Positions 1 through 8,299 are shown, numbered from the stretch's first letter. The stretch: 34,091 bases of DNA from Nocardioides sp. Root240 (GCF_001428825.1 NZ_LMIT01000011.1:1-34091); one strand, 5' to 3'. The notes: generated by a model from the letters alone, not told the origin. Program-made: numbers and translations.

Positions 1-96
1 GGTGCTGCCATGACTCTCATCCTCCATGGATTGAGAGCCTCCATCAGACCCGGGGCGATTCACATTGCGAATGGCTTTCTGGACTTTGGCTGGTCG

Positions 97-123
97 GATT
101 CACGCCTGCGCAGGCGTGGAATC
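97..123. repeat. Interrupted palindrome near left repeat
   Basis: The core CACGCCTGCGCAGGCGTG (101-118) is a perfect 18-bp palindrome. It is extended by GATTC on the left and GAATC on the right, with one extra G on the right arm. It lies about 30 bp before the left 22-bp repeat. It could be a protein-binding site near a recombination site, a cruciform-forming element or a terminator; no T-run follows on either strand. Confidence 0.5.
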
Positions 124-152
124 AACGCATGAAACGGCAGTGATTGCACCGT

Positions 153-174
153 GGGGGTACGCCGGGGGTAAGCG
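153..174 (+). repeat. 22-bp direct repeat, left copy (candidate att site)
   Basis: Identical over 22 bp to positions 33948-33969, in the same orientation. It begins GGGGGTACGCC and ends GGGGGTAAGCG, so it is itself an imperfect 11-bp tandem. The second copy overlaps the 3' end of a tyrosine integrase gene, which is the expected arrangement for attL/attR. The att assignment is inference; a dispersed genomic repeat is the alternative. Confidence 0.55.
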
Positions 175-416
175 TCCAGCAGACGCGTCTCGTCGCATCC
201 ACCGAGGCGCGGACCGCTCGCCCGGCCCCAAATCGTGCGGCGAACCTGCCAAGCGTCACGACCGCCGTTGGGAAAGGGGTCCTCAGGAACGCAGCAGCAT
301 TTGCGTCGCTCGGTCGTCCCACTCTGATGCTCCCGGCGGAGCGGGCGTGCTCGATCGGGGGCACGGTGGCGGCACCCCTCTCCGCCGCCGCCACCGTCAC
401 CCGTTCAGGCAAGCGG

Positions 417-1574
417 CTACAGGCCCAGGTCCTTGGCGATGATCGTCTTCATGACCTCGCTGGTACCGCCGTAGATGCGAGTGACGCGGGAGTCCGCGTA
501 GAGGCGCGCAATCGGGTACTCGGTGATGTAGCCGTAGCCGCCGTGGAGCTGAAGGCATTTGTCGATGACCCGTCCGGCCACTTCAGTGCAGAAGAGCTTG
601 GCGCGGGCCGCGTCGGCGATGGAGAGAGTCCCTTCGTCGAGGGCGACGAGGGCGGCGTCAGCCATGAGCCGCGCCGCAGTCGCCTCCGCGGAACATTCAG
701 CGAGCACGAACTTGGTGTTCTGGAACGAGGCCACGCTCTGGCCGAAGACCGTTCGATCCTGGGTGTAGGCCGTCGCGAAGGCGATTGCCGCCTCTGCCGT
801 GGCCGCGCCGCCCAGCGCGATCGTCAGACGTTCCTGCGGAAGGTTGTGCCCCAGGTAGTAGAAGCCTCGCCCAGCCTCGCCGAGCACGTCCTCGACCGGA
901 ACTTTCACGTCAGCGAAGAACAGCTCGGCCGTGTCAGAAGCCTTCTGCCCGATCTTCGGAAGCTTCTTGCCGACAGCGAAGCCGTCGGACTTCGTGTCGA
1001 CGCACAGGATGGTGAGTCCGGCCCGGCGATCATTCGGGTCGAAGGCCTGCGTGCGACACACCACCAGGACGACGTCAGCCTGTGCGCCACCAGTGATGAA
1101 GGTCTTGGCGCCGTTCAGGACGTAGTGCGTTCCATCGTCGGACAGAGTGGCCTTGGTAGCGATGTTCGCCAGGTCCGAACCGGTCCCGGGCTCGGTCATG
1201 GCAATCGCGAACATCTTCTCGCCAGTGGCGAAGCCCGGCAGCCATCGCTCCTTCTGCTCGTCGCTCGCCAGCTCCATGAGGTAGGGCAGGATCAGGTTGG
1301 TGTGCACCGAGTAGCCGCCGAAGGTGACCCCGGCCGCCGCTGCCTCCTCGATCACGATGGCGTTGTACTTGAAGCTCCGCTCGCCGCCGCCGCCGTACTC
1401 CTCGGGCACCTGCATTCCAAGGATTCCGAGTTCGCCGAGCCGGCCGTAGAAGTCGCGGGGTACCTGTCCCTGCGCCTCCCACGCATCGTGGTGCGGGGCG
1501 ACCTCCTTGGCGATGAAGTCGGCGACCATCGATCGGAACGAATCATGGTCGTCGTCGTAGATCTTGCTTCGCAT
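417..1574 (-). CDS. Acyl-CoA dehydrogenase, long-chain/isovaleryl-type
   Basis: A 385-residue FAD-dependent acyl-CoA dehydrogenase of normal family length, expected to introduce the alpha,beta double bond in an acyl-CoA in the cytoplasm. Visible signatures are the MTEPGTGSD flavin/substrate loop, the LNGAKTFITGG segment, DRTVFGQ, and LQLHGGYGYITEYP followed by IYGGTSE near the C-terminus. The MCAD-type Glu of YEGT is Gly here. Glu248 in LPQERLTIA instead sits where long-chain and isovaleryl dehydrogenases carry their catalytic base. I chose the ATG preceded by GGAG at normal spacing; a TTG eight codons upstream is an alternative, but it overlaps a predicted operator. The gene is transcribed away from the oxygenase/aldehyde dehydrogenase pair, and an operator lies just upstream of its start. 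Exact substrate unknown. Confidence 0.93.
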   Translation of the reverse strand: MRSKIYDDDHDSFRSMVADFIAKEVAPHHDAWEAQGQVPRDFYGRLGELGILGMQVPEEYGGGGERSFKYNAIVIEEAAAAGVTFGGYSVHTNLILPYLMELASDEQKERWLPGFATGEKMFAIAMTEPGTGSDLANIATKATLSDDGTHYVLNGAKTFITGGAQADVVLVVCRTQAFDPNDRRAGLTILCVDTKSDGFAVGKKLPKIGQKASDTAELFFADVKVPVEDVLGEAGRGFYYLGHNLPQERLTIALGGAATAEAAIAFATAYTQDRTVFGQSVASFQNTKFVLAECSAEATAARLMADAALVALDEGTLSIADAARAKLFCTEVAGRVIDKCLQLHGGYGYITEYPIARLYADSRVTRIYGGTSEVMKTIIAKDLGL

Positions 1575-1593
1575 CCCGGCTCCTTCGAGAGTA

Positions 1594-1613
1594 GACAAAT
1601 GACGCGATCTGTC
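1594..1613. promoter_or_regulatory. Candidate TetR operator, site A
   Basis: GACAAATGACGCGATCTGTC fits the GACA-N12-TGTC motif seen six more times in the window. It ends 20 bp upstream of the ATG of the minus-strand acyl-CoA dehydrogenase, so a bound repressor would cover its promoter. A -10 candidate TACTCT (1588-1593, minus strand) adjoins it, but the resulting leader would be very short, so the transcription start is unclear. Confidence 0.6.
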
Positions 1614-1707
1614 ATTCGTCGCCAGCGAGCGTAGCGTCTTTGCGCGCGGTGCGCCACAGGCCGCTCACGAGCCCCTGGCCGCCCAGTCGGCCTCGTCACA
1701 TCGACCA

Positions 1708-1737
1708 TTGCGCGACAGATTACAGAACCTGTAACCT
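1708..1737 (+). promoter_or_regulatory. Promoter with operator site B for the oxygenase gene
   Basis: GACAGATTACAGAACCTGTA (1714-1733) matches the shared operator with one change in the final half-site base. It fills the spacer between a possible -35 TTGCGC (1708-1713) and -10 TAACCT (1732-1737), 18 bp apart, on the plus strand. The downstream gene starts at 1791 with a good ribosome binding site. Sites A and B would serve the two divergent promoters separately. Confidence 0.55.
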
Positions 1738-1790
1738 ATCCATTACACGAGACCTGTGACCTGGAGCACAGGCGACACTCGGAGGAACCC

Positions 1791-3086
1791 ATGACTCTCA
1801 TCTCGACCGAAGCCGTCACCGATGTTCCGGCCGATCTGCCGGCAGGACGAAACCTCGGTCGGACGGTCAACTACGAGCAGGCCGTCGGAAAGTTCGGCCG
1901 CGGGCCCGTCAATCACCTCACAGATCACTTCAACATCGGCGACGAGCTCGGCTACCGCGCCTTTGCCGCAATGAAGCGCGAAAGCCTCGGGCGAGACGCC
2001 TGGATGCAGGCGATCAACAAGGGCATCGACGCCGTCGACTCCGCACCCGATGAGCTCATCGAACTCTTCAACCATGTCGACGCCGTTCCGGACTGGGTCG
2101 ACTGGAACCAGCTCCGGCGGGGAAGCACCGCGTACTGGCGTCCGGGCAAACTCGTGATCATGGCTCTGGCGTACGCCGCCATCGGTGCCGGCTTCCGGAC
2201 CTACGGCGGATCGCGTGAACTCGTCCTCAGCCGCCGCCTCATCGATCGCGACCAGGTGGGCCGACGCCTCATCGAAACGCTGCGATGGGCAGCCAACGCC
2301 TCGAAGCCCGACGGCATGCGCCGCAACGGTGACGGATTCCGCATGACGATGGAGGTCAGGTACATCCACGCGGCCGTCCGGTACCACTGCAGCCGCGACA
2401 AGAACTGGGACTGGAACGACTGGGGCATCTCTGTCGACAACGGATCAGCCGTCTACACGATGGGCACACTCTTCAGCGAGTCGGTGATCAAGGCGCTGCA
2501 GAAGGTCGGGATCAAGTACACCGCACAGGAGATCGACGACATCGTCGCCCTGTGGCGTTACATCGGACACGTCATGGGCATCCCCGAAGACATCAACTTC
2601 ACCGGCTGGTCTGACCTTCGCCGAAAGTCAGACATCATCCGGATGGTCGAGCATCCCGCCGACGACGGTTGCCGGACGCTCATGAAGTCGCTGTCGGATT
2701 ACATGTGCGAGGAGACGATCGAGGGATACGAGGTCCTGCCCCCTTTCCTCGACAAGCGACTCAGCCCGGACCAGAAGCGACAGCTCACCTACGGCCTCAT
2801 GCGGGGCTGGGCAGGTGACGAGATCTGCGAGCAGCTGGACATCCCGAACAACCGCCTGCGCGTCGCCGTCCCGATCATGCGTCCCATCGTCGGCACCTAC
2901 GACTGGATCAACCGCCGGCGGCCTGGCTACGACCCCGAGCGAGCGGCGCTCGACGCGCTCGACGAGTTCGGCGTCGCGATCCAGCTGCATGACGGCGACA
3001 CCGAGGTGGCGGCGGCCGACGACGTCGTTGCACGACTCGCCGCGAACTCGGACCGGTCGGCAGCGGCAATGCGCTCGCACCGCTGA
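1791..3086 (+). CDS. DUF2236 / MpaB-like oxygenase family protein
   Basis: A 431-residue protein resembling the DUF2236 family, which includes the rubber oxygenase Lcp and the fungal MpaB oxygenase that cleaves a farnesyl side chain. Family-like features are the R-x-x-H pair Arg190/His193 in MEVRYIHAAVRYH, where Lcp-type proteins bind haem, the WDWNDWGISVDN segment, and the helix WRYIGHVMGIPED at 255-267. There is no Sec or Tat signal and no membrane anchor, so it should be cytoplasmic, unlike secreted Lcp. The ATG follows GGAGGA at ideal spacing. It heads a two-gene operon with an aldehyde dehydrogenase 63 bp downstream. This fits a cleavage that yields an aldehyde, though the activity and substrate are inferred. 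Some family members have no known activity. Confidence 0.82.
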   Translation: MTLISTEAVTDVPADLPAGRNLGRTVNYEQAVGKFGRGPVNHLTDHFNIGDELGYRAFAAMKRESLGRDAWMQAINKGIDAVDSAPDELIELFNHVDAVPDWVDWNQLRRGSTAYWRPGKLVIMALAYAAIGAGFRTYGGSRELVLSRRLIDRDQVGRRLIETLRWAANASKPDGMRRNGDGFRMTMEVRYIHAAVRYHCSRDKNWDWNDWGISVDNGSAVYTMGTLFSESVIKALQKVGIKYTAQEIDDIVALWRYIGHVMGIPEDINFTGWSDLRRKSDIIRMVEHPADDGCRTLMKSLSDYMCEETIEGYEVLPPFLDKRLSPDQKRQLTYGLMRGWAGDEICEQLDIPNNRLRVAVPIMRPIVGTYDWINRRRPGYDPERAALDALDEFGVAIQLHDGDTEVAAADDVVARLAANSDRSAAAMRSHR

Positions 3087-3149
3087 CCGGAGCCCGACAG
3101 AGATCTCGGCATTGCACCGCCGCACCCGAACCACAGGAAGTTGAGAACC

Positions 3150-4595
3150 ATGTCCGCAGACCTCCCCGCGACCATGCGCCCTGCCGGGCAGGTGCTCGTC
3201 GACCCACCAGCGCCCGACCTGAGCGCGCAGGAACCACCGGCCAAGACGGTCGCGCGCCTCCGCGACACCTTCGCGACGGGCCGCACGCGTGGCTTCGCCT
3301 GGCGCGAGCGCCAGCTCAAGAGGTTCCTAGAGATGCTGGAGGCCGAAGAGGCCGCGATCGCCAAGGCACTGGCAGAGGACCTGGACCGCTTTCCGGGAGC
3401 TGCATGGTCGGCCGACGTCGCGACCACGCGTATCGAGGTTCGCGACTCGCTGAAGAACTTCCGGAAGTGGGCCCGTCGCGAGCGTCATCTCCTCCCCTTC
3501 GCGACGTGGCCGAGTCGCGGCTTCATCGAGCGCGAACCGCTCGGCACCGTGCTGGTGATCGGCGCCTGGAACTTCCCGTTCTACCTCACCCTCGGGCCGC
3601 TTGCCGGCGCCCTCGCTGCCGGCAACACCGTCGTCGTCAAGCCTTCCGAACTGGCGCCGGCATCCTCACGCACCATCAAGGAGCTCCTCGAGAAGTATCT
3701 CGATCCTGACGCCGTCGCCGTCGTCGAGGGAGGCGTCGAGGTGACCCAGGAGCTGCTTGCCCAAGGATTCGACCACTGCCTCTTCACCGGCTCTCCTCAG
3801 ACGGGGAAGAAGATCATGGAAGCGGCGGCAGCCACCCTCACGCCGGTGACCCTCGAGCTCGGCGGCAAGTCCCCAGCGATCGTGACCGCCAACGCCGACC
3901 TCGATGTCGCAGCGAGGCGCATCGTCTGGTCGAAGCTCACCAATTCCGGACAGACCTGCATCACGACGGACTACGTCATCGTCGAACGTGCCGTTCAGAA
4001 GCCCTTCCTCGACAAGCTCCTGGCCACGGTGAAGTCGTTCACCGAGGATCGTCCCGACGGTCAACCCATCATCAACCGGCGACAGTACGAGCGCCTCGTG
4101 GGCCTGCTCCGCGACGATCACGGCGGGACTGTCGTGACCGGCGGCGGTACGGACGAGGAAAGGTGCCTGATCGACCAGACCGTCATTCTCGACCCGTCGG
4201 CGGAGTCGGCAGTCATGAGCGACGAGATCTTCGGCCCGATCCTGCCCGTGATCACCGTTGACTCGCTGAATGCTGCCATTGCCTACGTCAAGCGAGGACC
4301 CAAGCCACTCGCGGCGTACCTCTTCAGCGCGAGTCGCCACGACCACGAGCAGGTCGTGGAGCAGCTCAGCGCCGGGGGCATCGTCATCAACCACGCACTC
4401 CTCCACTGCCTGTCCCCGCAGCTGCCCTTCGGCGGCGTCGGCAACAGCGGGATGGGGTCCTACCACGGCAAGTGGGGCTTCGACACCTTCTCCCACCTCA
4501 AGCCCGTGGTGCGAACCTGGACCCGCCCCGACGTCCCGTTGCTCTACCCACCCCACACCGAGGCCAAGGCGCGCATCATCCGCAAGGTGCTCTGA
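3150..4595 (+). CDS. Aldehyde dehydrogenase, class 3 / fatty-aldehyde type
   Basis: A 481-residue NAD(P)-dependent aldehyde dehydrogenase that should oxidise a hydrophobic aldehyde to the acid. Visible motifs are GAWNFPFYLTLGPL with the cofactor-site Asn, the KPSE loop, FTGSPQTGKKI, the general base Glu236 in TLELGGKSP, and the nucleophile Cys270 in NSGQTCI. The PFGGVGNSGMGSYHGKWGFDTFSH segment is characteristic of class 3 (ALDH3/fatty aldehyde) enzymes, as is the C-terminal YPPHTEAKARIIRK tail. I chose the ATG nine bases after AGGAAG; a TTG three codons earlier is possible. It follows the MpaB-like gene and is closed by a strong hairpin, so the pair forms a unit. The substrate is probably the aldehyde made by that oxygenase (inference). 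Confidence 0.92.
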   Translation: MSADLPATMRPAGQVLVDPPAPDLSAQEPPAKTVARLRDTFATGRTRGFAWRERQLKRFLEMLEAEEAAIAKALAEDLDRFPGAAWSADVATTRIEVRDSLKNFRKWARRERHLLPFATWPSRGFIEREPLGTVLVIGAWNFPFYLTLGPLAGALAAGNTVVVKPSELAPASSRTIKELLEKYLDPDAVAVVEGGVEVTQELLAQGFDHCLFTGSPQTGKKIMEAAAATLTPVTLELGGKSPAIVTANADLDVAARRIVWSKLTNSGQTCITTDYVIVERAVQKPFLDKLLATVKSFTEDRPDGQPIINRRQYERLVGLLRDDHGGTVVTGGGTDEERCLIDQTVILDPSAESAVMSDEIFGPILPVITVDSLNAAIAYVKRGPKPLAAYLFSASRHDHEQVVEQLSAGGIVINHALLHCLSPQLPFGGVGNSGMGSYHGKWGFDTFSHLKPVVRTWTRPDVPLLYPPHTEAKARIIRKVL

Positions 4596-4612
4596 CCCTC
4601 ACGTCACACCCG

Positions 4613-4645
4613 CTTGGGGCTCACACCGACCGTGTGAGCCCCAAG
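4613..4645 (+). terminator. Strong hairpin terminator after aldehyde dehydrogenase
   Basis: A perfect 14-bp stem (CTTGGGGCTCACAC with GTGTGAGCCCCAAG) around a 5-base loop starts 17 bp after the stop codon. It is followed by CCGATTTTCGG, a short T-rich tract. Confidence 0.75.
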
Positions 4646-4747
4646 CCGATTTTCGGGGACCGCGCCGCCTCGGGCTTGGAGTCCAAGTCACAGCCGGCGG
4701 CCGGCCGGCAGTCTCGAGCTCGCTGACGAGACTCGTGCCAATGGAGA

Positions 4748-4787
4748 CCGGGCCTCGCTCAGGAGGTCAGTCCTGAACGAGGCCCGG
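4748..4787 (-). terminator. Hairpin terminator after the MDR oxidoreductase
   Basis: CCGGGCCTCG pairs with CGAGGCCCGG. Inside it, after one C-A mismatch, TCAGGA pairs with TCCTGA around the 6-base loop GGTCAG. It lies just beyond the minus-strand gene that ends at 4811. With the hairpin at 4613-4645 it separates two convergent units. Confidence 0.6.
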
Positions 4788-4810
4788 AGACGAGGGGCGA
4801 GCGGAGCTCG

Positions 4811-5767
4811 TCAGGGCTGAAGGACGACCTTGCCGTTGACGTCTCCGTCGATGACTGCCGCGAAGGCGCGGCGAGCGTCGCTGAGTGGATAGGAAGCGTG
4901 GATCTGCGGCTTCACGCCTTGGAGGTCGCAGAACGCCAGCAGCCGGCGAAAGTCGGGCATGGACCCCATCGCGGTGCCGACGATTCGCAGCCTGTTCGCG
5001 AAGATGCGCGCCAGCTCTGTTTGAGCCACGTAGCCGGACGTCGCACCCGCGACCACGACGGTGCCCTCGGGACGAACTGCTTTGAGCGAGTGCTCCCAGG
5101 TGGCCGCGCCGACCGACTCCATCACGGCGTCCACCTTCGCCGGTACGCGCTCTCCAGGCGCGAACGCAGCTGCGGCGCCTGAATGGACGGCATGTTCCCG
5201 TCCTGTTTCGGTTCGTCCGGTGGCCCACATCCTCAGGCCGGCCGCCGATCCCAGGGAGAGCAGTGCAGTCGACAGGCCGCCGCTGGCTCCCTGTACCAGC
5301 ACGGTGTCTCCGGGCGACAGGTCAGCCTGCCGGAAGAGCATGTTGTACGCCGTCAGCCAGGCTGTGGGAAGACAGGCAGCTTCCGCGAACGAAAGGCCAG
5401 CGGGCTTGGGAACGAGATTCGCGATGGGCACCACCAGCGTCTCGGCAAAGGTGCCCTGGTGCCGCTCGGACAGAACGGACGCCCTACCAGGGGCCTTCGA
5501 ACCGACCGGGTCTGCGACCACGGCGTGCACGACAACCTCCTCCCCGTCGGGAGTGACACCCGCCGCATCACAACCCAGGATCATCGGTAGCGACTCTGCA
5601 CTGATGCCGACGCCCCGGAGCGACCAGACATCGTGGTGGTTGATCGATGCCGCCTTGACCTTGATGGTCGTCCAGCCGGGGGGCGGGGTCGGCTCGGGCC
5701 GCTCGCCGACGCGCAGAGCAAGGAGGGGGTCGCGAGGGTCGAACTCTTCGACGAAGGCAGCCAGCAC
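4811..5767 (-). CDS. Zinc-independent MDR / quinone oxidoreductase-like protein
   Basis: A 318-residue medium-chain dehydrogenase/reductase of the quinone oxidoreductase or enoyl reductase type. The N-terminal GroES-like half has SINHHDVWSLRG (41-52) and ILGCDAAG (63-70). The GHE zinc motif and the structural-zinc cysteine cluster are missing, which argues for a zinc-free reductase. The Rossmann half has GASGGLSTALLSLG (160-173) for NAD(P)H, and the C-terminus (DVNGKVVL) is family-typical. The start is GTG with only a weak upstream purine tract. It lies 31 bp downstream of the acyl-CoA ligase and should be co-transcribed with it. It could reduce an enoyl-CoA or an alpha,beta-unsaturated carbonyl from an unsaturated side chain; this is inference. 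Confidence 0.87.
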   Translation of the reverse strand: MLAAFVEEFDPRDPLLALRVGERPEPTPPPGWTTIKVKAASINHHDVWSLRGVGISAESLPMILGCDAAGVTPDGEEVVVHAVVADPVGSKAPGRASVLSERHQGTFAETLVVPIANLVPKPAGLSFAEAACLPTAWLTAYNMLFRQADLSPGDTVLVQGASGGLSTALLSLGSAAGLRMWATGRTETGREHAVHSGAAAAFAPGERVPAKVDAVMESVGAATWEHSLKAVRPEGTVVVAGATSGYVAQTELARIFANRLRIVGTAMGSMPDFRRLLAFCDLQGVKPQIHASYPLSDARRAFAAVIDGDVNGKVVLQP

Positions 5768-5798
5768 AGGAAATCGTCTCTCTATCTCTCCGGAAATG

Positions 5799-7451
5799 TC
5801 AGGTGAGCTGGTCGCGGAGGTCGCGCTTCAGAACCTTGCCGGCAGCCGAGACAGGAATCTGGTCGACGACGACGACCTCCCGGATCCGCTTGTAGGGCAG
5901 CAGTTGCTCGTTGACAGCAGCGGTGACCTCCTCTGCGTCGAACTCTCCGTTGGGCACGACAAAGGCGACAGGGCGCTCACCAACCTCGGCATCTGGCCGA
6001 CCGACGACAGCTGCGGCCCGCACGGACGGTTGCGCGATCAGCAGCTCCTCGATCTCGCGCGGGTACACGTTGTAGCCCTTGTAGATCAGCATGTCTTTGA
6101 GCCGATCGACGATCGTGAGGTAGCCGTCGCTGTCGAAGACGCCCATGTCGCCCGTGTGGAGCCACCCGTCCTTCAGGGTTTCGACCGTCTCTTGCGGGCG
6201 GTTGCGGTAGCCACGCATCACCTGAGGTCCGCGCACGCACACTTCACCAGCTCGGCCCGGCGCACTCGGTTCACCGGTCGTCGGATCAACGAGCCGGAGC
6301 TCGGTGTCGAAAACGGGTAGCCCGACAGTGCCCGGCTTCTGCGTTGCCGATCGGGCGGTGGGATTGGAGGCCACTCCCATCGTCGCCTCCGTCAAGCCGT
6401 ATCCCTCACACACAACGACATCGGGGAAGCGCTCGGTCAGGAGTCGGAGGTGATCGTGCGGCAGGGGGCCCCCACCCGAGCTGAGCGCCCGAACCGAACC
6501 GAGGTCTCGCGTGATGAAGGTCGGCTCGGCGATGAGCGCTGCGAACATGGCAGGCGCACCGCTCATCGAGGAGACACGCCACCGCTCGGCATCCTCGAGA
6601 TAGGCAGCCGGGTCGAAGCGGTCGTGAAGAACGATCGAGACCCCCGCGACGAGCGGCACGGTGAGCGATCCGATACAACCCATCGCGTGGAACCAGGGCG
6701 TGAGGTTGATGATCACCCCGGTTCCCAGGCGCACCGGCCAGTCAGCGGAATCACCGATCTGATCAACCGTCACCCGCCCGTCGACGGACACAAAAGGAAC
6801 AGCGCCGTGATTCCAACCCACGTACTGAAGAACGTTGCTGACCACGTTGGCGTGAGTCAGCTCGACACCCTTGGAGAGGCCGGTGGTGCCACCGGTGTAC
6901 GAGATGTGCGCGAGGTTCCCCGCGACGTCGAAGCCAACGGGCGGGGGCTCCGCTGCACTCTCTGCCACCATCGACTCGAAGGACACTTCTCCGGCGCTGG
7001 GCTCACCGTCCACGACGACAATGAGCCTGACGTGATCGTTGACCGCATCTCTCGCTGCGACAGCTGATCGAGCGTGCGTGACGACCGCTACGGTTCCGGC
7101 ATCTGCCAACTGCTTGACGAGCGGCGCGCTCGGGAGCAGTGGGTTCGCCGGGGAGAAGGTCGCGCCGGACAGCAGCGTGCCGTAATAGGCGACCGCATAC
7201 TCGAGACAGTTGGGCATGTGGAGGGTCACGGTGTCGCCGCGTCCGATCCCACGCGCGACCAGGGACTGAGCGAAGGCACACGCCTTCTCCCAGAGCTGCG
7301 TGTACGTCAGGCCGTCGTCCCCGTGGTGGAGCGCAGTTCGCTGGCCGTAACGAGAGCATGCGCCGCGCAGCAGTTCACCTACCGGCACGGCTGGGTAGTC
7401 AAGTGTGCGGGGCAGTCGTCCGGGCCACGCGTCCTGAAGCTCGGCGGTCAT
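5799..7451 (-). CDS. Long/medium-chain acyl-CoA ligase (AMP-binding, FadD-like)
   Basis: A 550-residue adenylate-forming enzyme that should activate a free carboxylic acid to its CoA thioester with ATP. The P-loop is YTGGTTGLSKG (185-195), the A5 motif GYGLTEAT is at 350-357, HTGD ends at Asp435, DRLKDMLIYKGYNVYPREIE (449-468) is the hinge/fatty-acyl signature, and the C-terminal catalytic Lys is Lys539 in AAGKV. No transit or membrane segment is seen. I chose the ATG preceded by AGGAC at nine bases; upstream in-frame sequence is Arg/Pro-rich and unlikely to be coding. The gene is divergent from the first TetR gene, with an operator/promoter about 110 bp upstream, and leads into the MDR reductase. 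It is the only CoA ligase in the window, so it is the likely entry point of the pathway. Confidence 0.93.
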   Translation of the reverse strand: MTAELQDAWPGRLPRTLDYPAVPVGELLRGACSRYGQRTALHHGDDGLTYTQLWEKACAFAQSLVARGIGRGDTVTLHMPNCLEYAVAYYGTLLSGATFSPANPLLPSAPLVKQLADAGTVAVVTHARSAVAARDAVNDHVRLIVVVDGEPSAGEVSFESMVAESAAEPPPVGFDVAGNLAHISYTGGTTGLSKGVELTHANVVSNVLQYVGWNHGAVPFVSVDGRVTVDQIGDSADWPVRLGTGVIINLTPWFHAMGCIGSLTVPLVAGVSIVLHDRFDPAAYLEDAERWRVSSMSGAPAMFAALIAEPTFITRDLGSVRALSSGGGPLPHDHLRLLTERFPDVVVCEGYGLTEATMGVASNPTARSATQKPGTVGLPVFDTELRLVDPTTGEPSAPGRAGEVCVRGPQVMRGYRNRPQETVETLKDGWLHTGDMGVFDSDGYLTIVDRLKDMLIYKGYNVYPREIEELLIAQPSVRAAAVVGRPDAEVGERPVAFVVPNGEFDAEEVTAAVNEQLLPYKRIREVVVVDQIPVSAAGKVLKRDLRDQLT

Positions 7452-7561
7452 GCCGCGACGTCCTGGCGGCTGTAGCCGGTGGGGCGGACGTCGCGGATGG
7501 CGAGCATTCGGAGGTCTTGGAGGGGAGCGCCCACGGCGGCACCTTTCGTCACGATTGGCCT

Positions 7562-7599
7562 GACAGATGACGATACCTGTCTTGTGTCGCCTCTGTAAA
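7562..7599 (-). promoter_or_regulatory. Promoter with operator site C for the ligase operon
   Basis: GACAGATGACGATACCTGTC (7562-7581) is a full match to the shared GACA-N12-TGTC operator. On the minus strand TTTACA (plus 7594-7599) and TATCGT (plus 7570-7575) form a -35/-10 pair 18 bp apart, so the site covers the -10. It leads to the acyl-CoA ligase and could also affect the divergent TetR gene. Confidence 0.6.
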
Positions 7600-7696
7600 C
7601 CCATGAGAAGAGGGGCGGCGACCCGGTCCGCGCTCCACGTAGACTTGCGTCACACGGGAGTCAATCCCCCCGCTCGCAACAGCCGAAAGAGGAACG

Positions 7697-8299
7697 ATGG
7701 CGAAGGCGCAAGTGACACGCGGTCGCTCTGACGTGGATACCCGCGCGCGCATCATGGAGGCCGCCGCGGAGCTTCTGCCGCGTTTCACGATCGCCAAGCT
7801 CTCCATGGAGGACGTGGCTCGCGCGACCGGCATTGCCCGCCAAACGGTCTACAAGCACTTCCGCAGCAAGGACGAGCTGGTGGCCGAGATCATCGCAGCG
7901 GAGCTGCGGGCCAAGCACGGACCCCTGATGCGCGACCTGGCTCGCCACAAGGCCACGAAGCGGCGACTTGTCGAGCTGTTCATGGCTCAGCTCGACGTCG
8001 GTCGCCAGTTCCCGTTGATCGATCCGGTGCTGGACCCACAGATTGCGCCCCGGATGGCTGAACTCATCTTCGGGATCCCCGTCATCCTGGAGGCGCTCGA
8101 GGAGATCTGGCTCCCCATCCTGGGCAAGTATGCGGACGCCGGGGTCCTTCGACCCGACCTCGACCACCGCCAGATCGTCCGCTGGATCACGTATCAACAG
8201 TTCTGGTTGATCACCCACCCCGAGGTCTTGGCAAAGAACGACGCCGAACTCGAGGTTTACGTCAGTCACTTCATGCTCAGCGGCATCCTCCAGGCCTGA
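7697..8299 (+). CDS. TetR-family transcriptional regulator 1
   Basis: A 200-residue TetR repressor-like protein. The N-terminal DNA-binding domain carries the helix-turn-helix around 37-55 (MEDVARATGIARQTVYKHF), and residues from about 70 onward form the ligand/dimerisation domain. The ATG follows AGAGGA closely. It is divergent from the acyl-CoA ligase, with operator site C between them. It is a paralogue of the next gene: nearly the same recognition helix, plus shared C-terminal blocks such as IWLPILGKYADAGVLRPDLD and TYQQFWLITHPEVL. It is a good candidate to bind the seven shared operators and to respond to an acyl-CoA or the free substrate, but which of the two TetR proteins binds which site cannot be told from sequence. 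Confidence 0.93.
   Translation: MAKAQVTRGRSDVDTRARIMEAAAELLPRFTIAKLSMEDVARATGIARQTVYKHFRSKDELVAEIIAAELRAKHGPLMRDLARHKATKRRLVELFMAQLDVGRQFPLIDPVLDPQIAPRMAELIFGIPVILEALEEIWLPILGKYADAGVLRPDLDHRQIVRWITYQQFWLITHPEVLAKNDAELEVYVSHFMLSGILQA

Larger units (their letters stand above)
1..416. other. Gene-less left edge with palindrome and direct repeat
   Basis: No convincing gene is seen here. The open frames on both strands are Arg/Pro/Ala-rich, lack a clear ribosome binding site and match no family I recognise. The stretch holds an interrupted palindrome and one copy of the 22-bp repeat that recurs at the right end of the window. It lies downstream of the minus-strand acyl-CoA dehydrogenase and looks like island-boundary DNA. 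Confidence 0.5.

Noticed and set aside
144..1634. Long open frame (496 aa) on the plus strand across the acyl-CoA dehydrogenase
   Set aside because: It is an antisense shadow of a clearly conserved dehydrogenase; composition follows GC-rich codon positions and it has no family signature.
8..1803. A 14-bp identity (CCATGACTCTCATC) between the left edge and the oxygenase start
   Set aside because: A match this short is expected by chance about twice in a window of this size, and the flanks do not align.
1791..3086. Assignment as latex clearing protein Lcp
   Set aside because: Only the broad DUF2236 features are visible, and the Tat signal of secreted Lcp is missing.
5061..6320. Open frame of 419 aa on the plus strand
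   Set aside because: It overprints the MDR oxidoreductase and acyl-CoA ligase genes on the other strand and resembles no family.
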